Part shown: positions 1 to 4,922 of the stretch, in pieces | Numbering within the stretch: the stretch's first letter is position 1 | Layout: the number at the start of each line of letters is the position of its first letter | The notes under the pieces: generated by a model | Told to the model about the DNA's origin: nothing | Seen by the model: only the letters and a program-made list of their open reading frames with translations | Database searches by the model: none | Program-made: the position numbers and the translations under genes | Assembly: GCA_910577935.1 (NCBI GenBank) | Contig: CAJTOT010000006.1 | Location: forward strand, 85,559-90,694 | Direction: 5' to 3' | Source: an uncultured Hungatella sp. | Lineage (GTDB): Bacteria > Bacillota > Clostridia > Lachnospirales > Lachnospiraceae | DNA length: 5,136 bases

Positions 1-366
1 CGCCTGGTAGGTGGCATCCTCCACCGCCTTTCTCTCCACTTCCGTGGCTCCGCTGGGGATGCACACCGCGATCCTGGGCTTCCTCAACGCCTTCTTCCCC
101 ACAGCCTTGTTGATAAAATACTTCAGCATCTTCTCCGTCACCGTGTAATCGGAGATCACACCCTGGCGCAGAGGCCTTATCGCCACGATATTGCCCGGAG
201 TCCTTCCGATCATCAGCCTCGCCTCTTCCCCGAAGGTGATGATCCGGCGGGAATCCCGGTCTATGGCCACAACCGAGGGTTCCTTTAAAACCACTCCCTT
301 CCCCTTGATATATACAAGGATACTGGCCGTACCCAAATCAATCCCAATGTCGTTGGACATCAACAT
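1..366 (-). CDS. mreB: MreB/Mbl rod-shape actin homologue, N-terminal part (cut by window edge)
   Basis: Bacterial actin that polymerises under the membrane and positions the elongation machinery for sidewall peptidoglycan synthesis. The visible 122 codons give the start of the actin fold: IGIDLGTASILVYIKGKG near residues 7-24 (phosphate-1 loop DLGTAS), EPSVVAID at about 29-36, then GRTPGNIVAIRPLRQGVISDY at about 53-73, which is highly characteristic of MreB. About 220 residues lie beyond position 1, judging from the usual 335-345 aa of the family. The start is ambiguous. ATG at 366-364 has GGAGG (382-378) 11 nt upstream. The in-frame ATG at 360-358, beginning MSNDIG, has a weaker AAAGG (374-370) 9 nt upstream. 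I chose 366 for the better Shine-Dalgarno sequence. MreB and its paralogue Mbl cannot be separated from this fragment. The gene is divergent from the RNA and CmpB-like gene and has a 5' leader of about 108 nt. Confidence 0.95.
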   Translation of the reverse strand, partial: MLMSNDIGIDLGTASILVYIKGKGVVLKEPSVVAIDRDSRRIITFGEEARLMIGRTPGNIVAIRPLRQGVISDYTVTEKMLKYFINKAVGKKALRKPRIAVCIPSGATEVERKAVEDATYQA

Positions 367-421
367 ATACCTTTCTTCCTCCTGTCTCTCTTGCCTTACC
401 TCTATCGTCTTATGATAAAAG

Positions 422-447
422 ACCCCTCTGTACACATGCCAGAGGGT
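422..447 (-). promoter_or_regulatory. Hairpin with short U-rich tail in the mreB leader (possible attenuator)
   Basis: CCCTCTG (424-430) pairs perfectly with CAGAGGG (440-446) around a 9-nt loop. A422-T447 can extend the stem across a bulged C423. Read on the minus strand, the stem is followed by GTCTTTTAT, a weak terminator-like tail; on the plus strand there is no T-run. It lies between the candidate mreB promoter and the mreB start. No minus-strand gene lies upstream that it could terminate. It could therefore attenuate mreB or merely stabilise the leader. The stem is seen in the sequence; the function is inferred. Confidence 0.4.
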
Positions 448-481
448 ACTCTAATACATATGGTTCCACATTGTCGGTTTT

Positions 482-510
482 ATTATATACAATCTTCCTA
501 TGTTTTTAAA
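482..510 (-). promoter_or_regulatory. Candidate sigma-A promoter of mreB
   Basis: On the minus strand, a TTTAAA -35 box (510-505, 4 of 6 matches) lies 17 nt from a perfect TATAAT -10 box (487-482). The predicted transcription start is near 475, giving a leader of about 108 nt before the mreB ATG. Directly upstream of the -35 on this strand is a long A-rich tract (about 514-549) that could act as an UP element. The box and spacing match is good; usage is inferred. Confidence 0.5.
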
Positions 511-549
511 GGGTTTTTTTTTATTTTATTATTTTTATCTTTATTTTAT
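503..549. other. AT-rich tract in the mreB / small RNA spacer
   Basis: Runs of T interrupted by single A residues dominate this stretch, including a T9 run at 514-522. It contrasts sharply with the GC-rich flanking genes. It contains no plausible gene. It may serve as a flexible or UP-element-like region for the leftward mreB promoter and for the rightward -10 box at 582-587. Confidence 0.6.
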
Positions 550-553
550 CCCC

Positions 554-577
554 GGTACACATTTTGGTCACATTTTT
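554..577 (+). repeat. Tandem imperfect direct repeat upstream of the small-RNA promoter
   Basis: GGTACACATTTT (554-565) is followed immediately by GGTCACATTTTT (566-577). The two copies are identical apart from one inserted A. The pair ends 4 nt before the candidate -10 box TATACT at 582-587, where no recognisable -35 exists. This arrangement would suit a dimeric DNA-binding activator, or the repeat could be chance in an AT-rich area. I do not recognise the motif. Confidence 0.45.
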
Positions 578-581
578 CTTA

Positions 582-587
582 TATACT
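582..587 (+). promoter_or_regulatory. Candidate -10 box of the structured small RNA
   Basis: TATACT matches the -10 consensus at 5 of 6 positions and lies 7 nt before the first base of the first RNA hairpin (595), so transcription would start almost exactly where structure starts. No good -35 hexamer lies 15-19 nt upstream; that space is occupied by the direct repeat at 554-577. The promoter is either weak and activator-dependent or uses another sigma factor. Placement is inferred from the position of the RNA. Confidence 0.35.
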
Positions 588-593
588 TTAAGT

Positions 594-764
594 ACGTTAT
601 CCGAAAGGGTAACGGGCCTTTGTTTCAAGTAAACCACTTGAAATCACAAAGCTTTTTCATACTCATACCTGTCAGGGGCAACCCTGGCAGGCCCCCCTAA
701 AACAATTTCCTAAAATATACCTACCATTCCCTAAGGAGCGGCTCTGCGAAGGCAGAGCCGTTTT
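594..764 (+). ncRNA. Putative structured small RNA of about 170 nt, family not recognised
   Basis: Four consecutive local structures read on the plus strand. Stem 1 (595-602 with 607-614) has 8 bp including one G-U pair and a GAAA loop (603-606). Stem 2 (618-630 with 636-651) has 13 bp, a 5-nt loop and a 3-nt bulge at 643-645. Stem 3 (668-677 with 682-691) has 10 bp including one G-U pair and a GCAA loop (678-681). A largely unpaired pyrimidine-rich linker (692-738) carries C6 at 692-697 and CCTA at 696, 709, 720 and 730. A terminator then follows at 739-764. Two GNRA tetraloops exist only on this strand, which fixes the direction. A GGGCC/GGCCC match (614-618 with 690-694) could close a multibranch junction but competes with the stem ends. 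It could be a trans-acting RNA using C-rich seeds against ribosome binding sites. Alternatively it could be a terminating leader of the gene at 895, although that gene has its own promoter. I recognise no riboswitch core, 6S, SRP or T-box motif. Confidence 0.55.
739..764 (+). terminator. Rho-independent terminator of the small RNA
   Basis: A perfect 9-bp GC-rich stem, CGGCTCTGC (739-747) with GCAGAGCCG (752-760), has a GAAG loop and is followed by TTTT (761-764). The minus-strand reading has no T-run after the stem, so it terminates rightward transcription. It lies 130 nt before the CmpB-like start codon and before that gene's own promoter. Confidence 0.75.
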
Positions 765-836
765 CCGTTGCCCTGTTAAGCCTATTCGAGCCTTTTCTGT
801 AATCGGCACCCATCTTTGGGGACATACTAAGAAGGA

Positions 837-865
837 TTGCAAATAGATAAAAAAGCAGATATGAT
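837..865 (+). promoter_or_regulatory. Candidate sigma-A promoter of the CmpB-like gene
   Basis: TTGCAA (837-842, 4 of 6 matches) lies 17 nt from TATGAT (860-865, 5 of 6 matches). An overlapping extended -10, TGATATACT (862-870), could be used instead and would not need a -35. Either gives a short leader of about 20 nt ending in a strong ribosome binding site. Transcription would start downstream of the terminator at 739-764, so the gene appears independent of the small RNA. Confidence 0.6.
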
Positions 866-894
866 ATACTCAGAATTTTCATGAGGAGGTTTTT

Positions 895-1845
895 ATGTAC
901 ACGTATCAATGGCATCAGTGGCTGGCATTTTTCTATATCTACTGCTTTTTCGGCTGGATTTTCGAGTCTTCCTACGTATCTCTGAAAGAAGGGCATTTTG
1001 TCAACCGGGGGTTTCTCCGGCTTCCCATGCTTCCCCTCTACGGGACAGGGGCAGTGATGATGCTGTGGGTCTCCCTTCCGGTAAAAAGCAGCCTGGCGCT
1101 GGTGTATCTCTCCGGGGTGGTGGCCGCCACGGCCCTGGAATACACCACCGGCTGGCTGATGGAAAAACTGTTTAAGATGAGATACTGGGATTACAGTAAC
1201 CAGCGTTTTCAGCTCAACGGGTATATCTGCCTCAGCTCTTCCATCGCCTGGGGATTTCTCACTATCTTTCTGACAGAGGTTATCCATCGGCCCATCGCAA
1301 ACCTGGTTCTGTCTCTGCGGCCTTCTGCGGAAATCCCCATCCTGGCCTTGGTCAGCATCCTCTTTACGGCGGACACGGTCCAGTCCACCAGAGAAGCCCT
1401 GGCCCTGGGAAAGGTTCTGGAAACCATGACCAGGATGAAAGCCGAGCTGGAGGATATGCAGGTGCAGCTGACTCTGCTCAGAGCCGAGACCTCCCAAAAG
1501 GTGGAGGAGTTCCGACACGATGCCAGGCACCTTGTATCCGGTTGGAAAAGCGACGCCCGCGCGAAGGCTGCCGAGCTGAAGGAAGAGACGCTTCTGCGGG
1601 CAGCGGAGCTGAAAGAAGAGGCCGCCGCACGGATTGCCCAGGAGGCAGAAGAGCTTCCCGCGGCAGTGGCAGAAAAGATCCGTGTTTTGTCACAGCGGCG
1701 GATGGATCTTCTGGAGGCCAGGAAAAAGCTGTCCGCCTCCATGTCCCTGTACAGGAAAGGCCTTCTGAGAGGCAACCCTACGGCATCTTCCAAAAAATTC
1801 GCGGATGCCCTGAGGGAACTCCGGGAGATAATAGAACAGAGGTAG
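895..1845 (+). CDS. CmpB-like putative ABC transporter permease family membrane protein with helical C-terminal extension
   Basis: A 316-aa membrane protein of the family annotated as putative ABC-transporter type IV (CmpB, PF06541), common in Clostridia; the transported substrate, if any, is unknown. Likely membrane segments lie at about residues 8-24, 48-62, 65-85, 112-130 and 146-160. Family-type motifs are GWIFESSY (20-27), FVNRGFLRLPMLPLYGTGA (35-53), LEYTTGWLMEKLF (81-93) and WDYS...LNGYICL...AWG (98-120). After about residue 165 the protein becomes a long, charged, Ala/Glu/Lys-rich helix, presumably cytoplasmic, with an 11-residue repeat: AAELKEETLLR (225-235) then AAELKEEAAAR (236-246). 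The start is ATG preceded by GAGGAGG (883-889) at 5-nt spacing. No ATPase partner gene is adjacent, so calling it a transporter is weak. The gene is monocistronic, with its own promoter and a terminator before pgcA. Family membership is fairly sure; biochemical role is not. Confidence 0.85.
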   Translation: MYTYQWHQWLAFFYIYCFFGWIFESSYVSLKEGHFVNRGFLRLPMLPLYGTGAVMMLWVSLPVKSSLALVYLSGVVAATALEYTTGWLMEKLFKMRYWDYSNQRFQLNGYICLSSSIAWGFLTIFLTEVIHRPIANLVLSLRPSAEIPILALVSILFTADTVQSTREALALGKVLETMTRMKAELEDMQVQLTLLRAETSQKVEEFRHDARHLVSGWKSDARAKAAELKEETLLRAAELKEEAAARIAQEAEELPAAVAEKIRVLSQRRMDLLEARKKLSASMSLYRKGLLRGNPTASSKKFADALRELREIIEQR

Positions 1846-1862
1846 GAATCTCCTACCTCTGT
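1836..1862. terminator. Perfect 12-bp hairpin spanning the CmpB-like stop codon
   Basis: ACAGAGGTAGGA (1836-1847) pairs perfectly with TCCTACCTCTGT (1851-1862) around an ATC loop, and the TAG stop (1843-1845) lies in the stem. On the plus strand it is followed by CTCCATTTA, with little T-run. On the minus strand it is followed by TTCTATTAT, somewhat better. It could end the leftward pgcA transcript, which has no better terminator, or act in both directions or as a 3'-end stabiliser. Confidence 0.55.
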
Positions 1863-1989
1863 CTCCATTTACTGTCAAATAATCCGGCGCTTTCTGTATC
1901 TGCATAAATATCCATGTGAACCACGGACCGGCCAATGCCAGCGCTGCCGCAGCTGCCAGGACAACCACCAGCGCCACCGTCCTCCGGTA

Positions 1990-2027
1990 CTGCGCCGCAA
2001 AGTTTCATTCTGCGCAGCTATTTTTTT
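1990..2027 (+). terminator. Rho-independent terminator downstream of the CmpB-like gene
   Basis: CTGCGC (1990-1995) pairs with GCGCAG (2012-2017) around a 16-nt loop, followed by CTA and a T7 run (2021-2027). The T-run is only downstream of the stem on the plus strand, so it ends rightward transcription just before the convergent pgcA 3' end at 2037. The stem is short and the loop large, so strength is uncertain. Confidence 0.6.
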
Positions 2028-2036
2028 CCGGCATCA

Positions 2037-3773
2037 TTACAGCATGGGGTCGATCATCGCCTGCACTGCCTGACCGAAGGCCGCGGATTTGGCGTCTGCA
2101 TCCTCCAGGGACGTGCCTTTCACACCGTAGTAGAACTTGATCTTCGGCTCGGTTCCTGACGGTCTCACGCACATCCAGGCCCCGTCGTTCATATCATAGT
2201 AGAGAACGTTGGAGGACGGAAGCCCCGTGGGCTTCACCTCGCCTGTAGCCATATCCTTGACGGTGTCCAGCTTGTAGTCCCTCGCGGACACAACCTTATA
2301 GCCGCCAACCTCTGCCGGGGTGTTGTTTCTGAGGGTATCCATGATGTTCTGGATCTTCGCCAGGCCCTCGATGCCGCTGAGGCCGATGGACTTTACGGCG
2401 TCCTTATAATAGCCGTACTTCTCGTACATGGCCACCATGGCATCCCAAAGAGTCATGTTCTTGGTCTTGTAGTAAGCGGCAGCCTCGCACAGGGCCACGC
2501 TGGCGGACACGGCGTCCTTGTCCCGGGCATATGTGCCGATGAGGCAGCCGTAGCTCTCCTCCAGGCCGAACATATAGTGGCCTTCCCCTGTATTCTCCTC
2601 CTTCAGAATCTGCTGTCCGATCCACTTAAAGCCCGTGAGACATTCTACCAGCTTGCAGTTGTATCCTGCCGCCACGGCGTCCACCAGGTTGGTGGTCACG
2701 ATGGACTTCACGACCTCGCCGTCTGCCGGGATGGCGTTCTTTGCAGCCTTCTGGCTCAGTACATACTCGCACAGAAGAGATCCGGACATGTTGCCTGTCA
2801 GAGGAATGTACTCTCCGGACTTGCTGTCCTTCACATACACGCCCAGACGGTCCGCATCCGGGTCCGTGGCCAGCACCAGATCCGCATCCAGCTTCTTCGC
2901 CATGCCAAGACCTAAGGCGAACGCCTCCGCGGCCTCAGGGTTGGGATAGCTTACGGTTGGGAACTCTCCGTCAGGCAGCTCCTGCTGGGGAACTACGTAC
3001 ACATGCTGGAAGCCGATCTCCTTGAGCACTCTTCTCACCGGGATGTTGCCGGTTCCGTGAAGGGGTGTGTAGACAATCTTGATGCTGTCCTGCATCTTGT
3101 CGATGGCATCCTGGTTCACCACCTGAGCCTTGACGTTGGCTATGTACTTATCGTCGATCTCGGCTCCGATCACTTTGTACAGTCCTGCCGCCTTGGCGTC
3201 GGAAGCAGTCATGGTCTTCACAGAAGACAGGTCTTCGATAGCCAAAACTTCCTCGGTAACGCCTTTGTCGTGGGGCGGCGTGAACTGGGCGCCGTCCTCC
3301 CAGTATACCTTGTAGCCGTTGTACTCCGGCGGGTTGTGGCTTGCAGTCACGTTGATGCCGGCGATGCAGCCCAGCTGACGCACTGCGAAGGACAGCTCCG
3401 GCGTGGGGCGCAGGGACTCGAACTTATATGCCATGATACCGTTGGCAGCCAGGGTTCTCGCGGCCTCGTCCGCGAACTCCGGAGACATGCGGCGGGAATC
3501 GTAGGCAATGGCCACGCCTTTGGAGGCGCCTCCCTGCTTGATAATGTAGTTGGCAAGTCCCTGGGTGGCCCTGCGCACTACGTAGATGTTCATACGGTTG
3601 ATACCTGCTCCTATGATTCCGCGAAGACCGGCTGTTCCGAACTCCAGATCCATATAGAAACGTTCTTTGATCTCGTTCTCGTCGTCTGCGATGGCCCGCA
3701 GCTCTTCCTTGGTGGCCTGGTCAAAATATGGGTTGGCCAGCCATTCTTCGTAGATTTTTTTATAGTCCTTCAT
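2037..3773 (-). CDS. pgcA: Phospho-sugar mutase, alpha-phosphoglucomutase type (PgcA-like)
   Basis: A cytoplasmic 578-aa enzyme of the alpha-D-phosphohexomutase superfamily. It is expected to interconvert glucose 1-phosphate and glucose 6-phosphate, linking glycolysis to UDP-glucose, glycogen and envelope glycans. All four domain signatures are intact. The phosphoserine loop TASHNP is at 143-148 (catalytic S145). The metal loop DPDADR is at 304-309 (D304, D306, D308). The sugar-binding loop GLEESYG is at 403-409. The C-terminal phosphate loop RPSGTEPK is at 537-544. The N-terminus contains FGTAGLRGIIGAG (45-57), usual for the family. Length matches Bacillus PgcA. The start is ATG at 3773 with AGGGAG about 9 nt upstream. 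Phosphomannomutase activity cannot be excluded from sequence, but EESYG and the overall length favour phosphoglucomutase. It is probably transcribed alone: a terminator and -10 box precede it and a convergent spacer follows. Confidence 0.95.
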   Translation of the reverse strand: MKDYKKIYEEWLANPYFDQATKEELRAIADDENEIKERFYMDLEFGTAGLRGIIGAGINRMNIYVVRRATQGLANYIIKQGGASKGVAIAYDSRRMSPEFADEAARTLAANGIMAYKFESLRPTPELSFAVRQLGCIAGINVTASHNPPEYNGYKVYWEDGAQFTPPHDKGVTEEVLAIEDLSSVKTMTASDAKAAGLYKVIGAEIDDKYIANVKAQVVNQDAIDKMQDSIKIVYTPLHGTGNIPVRRVLKEIGFQHVYVVPQQELPDGEFPTVSYPNPEAAEAFALGLGMAKKLDADLVLATDPDADRLGVYVKDSKSGEYIPLTGNMSGSLLCEYVLSQKAAKNAIPADGEVVKSIVTTNLVDAVAAGYNCKLVECLTGFKWIGQQILKEENTGEGHYMFGLEESYGCLIGTYARDKDAVSASVALCEAAAYYKTKNMTLWDAMVAMYEKYGYYKDAVKSIGLSGIEGLAKIQNIMDTLRNNTPAEVGGYKVVSARDYKLDTVKDMATGEVKPTGLPSSNVLYYDMNDGAWMCVRPSGTEPKIKFYYGVKGTSLEDADAKSAAFGQAVQAMIDPML

Positions 3774-3805
3774 GATGTAACTCTCCCTTCTTTTTGCTGG
3801 TTTCT

Positions 3806-3811
3806 ATTATA
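3806..3811 (-). promoter_or_regulatory. Candidate -10 box of pgcA
   Basis: A perfect TATAAT on the minus strand (3811-3806) would start transcription near 3799, giving a leader of about 26 nt that includes the ribosome binding site. No good -35 lies 16-18 nt upstream; the best hexamers there are TTCCCT-like. It sits between the cotS-like gene's terminator and pgcA, which supports separate transcription. Confidence 0.45.
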
Positions 3812-3835
3812 CTTCAAAACCATGAAAAAGGGAAG

Positions 3836-3880
3836 AAAAAAACGCAGGCCTTTTCACCTTTCGGCCCTCCGGGCGCCTGC
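3836..3880 (-). terminator. Terminator overlapping the 3' end of the cotS-like gene
   Basis: On the minus strand, GCAGGC (3880-3875) pairs with GCCTGC (3849-3844), followed by G and a T7 run (3842-3836). An inner GCCC/GGGC stem (3874-3871 with 3867-3864) stacks directly on the outer stem. The last eight codons and the TGA stop lie inside the structure. The long enclosed loop makes it less canonical, but the T7 run is strong. Confidence 0.55.
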
Positions 3881-4858
3881 CTCTTTTATGGCGGACAAAA
3901 ACCGGTTTCTCTGCTCTGTCTGTTCCTCCAGTCCTTTCAGTTTTTCTAAATTTCTGGCAGGAATCCAGACCTTGTTGGCATTCATATAAAAGTTAATCTG
4001 CTTCCAGTATTTCTCCGGATATAAAAACAGGTAGTAGAGGCTTTCACGGTCTCGTCCGGTCAGCGGGGCCACCCTGTCGTAGGCGCTGAGAAGTTCCAGT
4101 CCGAGAGCCTGGTTCCAGTCATGCTTTTCCATGACTTTTCTTATAAAATGGTACAGATCTGTCATCTGATCTCCCAGATGCAGCTTGTGATATTCTATAA
4201 CAGCCACATTTTTTTCTTCTATTATGATGTGGTGCTGGTCTAAATCCCCGTGGCACAGGGCAAGAGTAAAATCCTCGCTGTCTCTGTTGAGCCTGGCCAT
4301 CCCCTCTGCCGCCTCCTGGGCCTGGGCAAAAAATGCCGGGAAGCTGCTGAGGGCGCACCGCTCAAAGTCTGTTTTTCTCCGCTTGCTTTTCATGAAATTC
4401 CTGGCCCGCTTCAGTTCCTGGCTGTGGCGCTCCATCTCCTGGGTAGCAGTCTCCACCTCGATGGACCCCAGATTCCACTCCTCCTGCCTGGGTATCTTCT
4501 TCAGCAGCTGATGGAGTATGGCGATCTTTCCCACCGCCTGCCTCACTTCCCTGTGATCCCTGATACTGCACTCCCTGCCGGTGTACCAGTGCTTGAGAGT
4601 ATGCCTGGTCCCGTCCTCGGAGAGGGAAATCAGTTCCCCTCCTTTGGTTCTGATATAATCATCAACCTGGAGCAGACCGGACTGGCTGACCTGTCCCAGA
4701 ACCTGAGTCTCAAATTCCAGGCGTTTCATTGTCCCGCGGTACTCCTGCAGCAGCATCGTCCCCTGGCTGGTCCCGCAGATCCACCCGCTGCGCCCTTTGC
4801 GGACATTATCCACAGTCAGATCGTACTGCGCCAAAGCTTCCATATATTTCTCGTTCAC
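3854..4858 (-). CDS. CotS-family spore coat protein (kinase-like fold)
   Basis: A roughly 334-aa protein resembling the CotS/CotI/YutH family of spore coat proteins, which have an aminoglycoside-phosphotransferase-like kinase fold and associate with the coat made by the mother cell. Residue numbers count from GTG 4864. Motifs are LCHGDLDQHHIII (203-215, Brenner-like loop with D207), VIEYHKLHLGDQMTDLYHFIRKVMEKHDW (222-250) and the C-terminal YPEKYWKQINFYMNANKVWIPARN block (282-305), a strong family hallmark. Two usual metal-binding positions are altered: H212 where these folds often have Asn, and E224 where they usually have Asp. It may therefore be a pseudokinase. For the start, GGAGG (4870-4866) is 7 nt from GTG at 4858 but only 1 nt from the upstream in-frame GTG at 4864, so I chose 4858, which removes two residues. 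It lies 60 nt after cca and is preceded by a sporulation-type promoter. Confidence 0.87.
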   Translation of the reverse strand: MNEKYMEALAQYDLTVDNVRKGRSGWICGTSQGTMLLQEYRGTMKRLEFETQVLGQVSQSGLLQVDDYIRTKGGELISLSEDGTRHTLKHWYTGRECSIRDHREVRQAVGKIAILHQLLKKIPRQEEWNLGSIEVETATQEMERHSQELKRARNFMKSKRRKTDFERCALSSFPAFFAQAQEAAEGMARLNRDSEDFTLALCHGDLDQHHIIIEEKNVAVIEYHKLHLGDQMTDLYHFIRKVMEKHDWNQALGLELLSAYDRVAPLTGRDRESLYYLFLYPEKYWKQINFYMNANKVWIPARNLEKLKGLEEQTEQRNRFLSAIKEAGARRAER

Positions 4859-4894
4859 ATCCACCCCTCCAAACGCCCTTTTTGTAACTACTTC

Positions 4895-4922
4895 TAGGGT
4901 ATGAAGGGGCGGAAAAGATTAT
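4895..4922 (-). promoter_or_regulatory. Sigma-E-like (mother-cell sporulation) promoter of the cotS-like gene
   Basis: On the minus strand, ATA (4922-4920) lies exactly 16 nt from CATACCCTA (4903-4895). The Bacillus sigma-E pattern is ATA-N16-18-CATACAnT, so only one defined -10 base differs. CATACCCTA also fits the sigma-K -10 (CATAnnnTA), but an AC-type -35 is misplaced by about 2 nt. Predicted start is near 4888, giving a leader of about 30 nt that ends in GGAGG. The -35 overlaps the cca stop codon. The fit with a coat gene supports it; sigma specificity is inferred. Confidence 0.5.

Noticed and set aside
618..657. Stem 2 of the RNA plus the TTTTT at 653-657 as a stand-alone terminator
   Set aside because: The stem is AU-rich with a 3-nt bulge, and a much better GC-rich terminator follows at 739-764. 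I treat it as an internal element, although partial termination here is possible.
191..700. Three short plus-strand open frames (191-415, 391-591, 500-700)
   Set aside because: The first is antisense to mreB. The other two run through the T-rich tract, the mreB leader and the RNA stems, giving Phe/Tyr/Leu-rich translations without ribosome binding sites.
721..1530. Long minus-strand open frame (269 aa) opposite the CmpB-like gene
   Set aside because: It lies antisense to a well-supported gene, has low-complexity Gln/His/Gly/Pro-rich composition, spans the small-RNA terminator and has no ribosome binding site.
1209..1868. Minus-strand open frame (219 aa) rich in Ser/Ala/Arg
   Set aside because: It is the antisense reading of the helical tail of the CmpB-like gene; the Ser/Ala/Phe-rich composition simply mirrors GAA/GAG/GCN codons. 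No start signal.
3003..3989. Plus-strand open frame (328 aa) opposite pgcA
   Set aside because: Antisense to an intact enzyme gene with all motifs; it continues across the pgcA promoter region and into the cotS-like 3' end. No ribosome binding site and no recognisable domain.
4872..4911. CGCCC...GGGCG stem after cca as a terminator
   Set aside because: Only 5 bp with a loop of about 28 nt, followed by just TTT and then the ribosome binding site; too weak, and it overlaps the cotS-like promoter.
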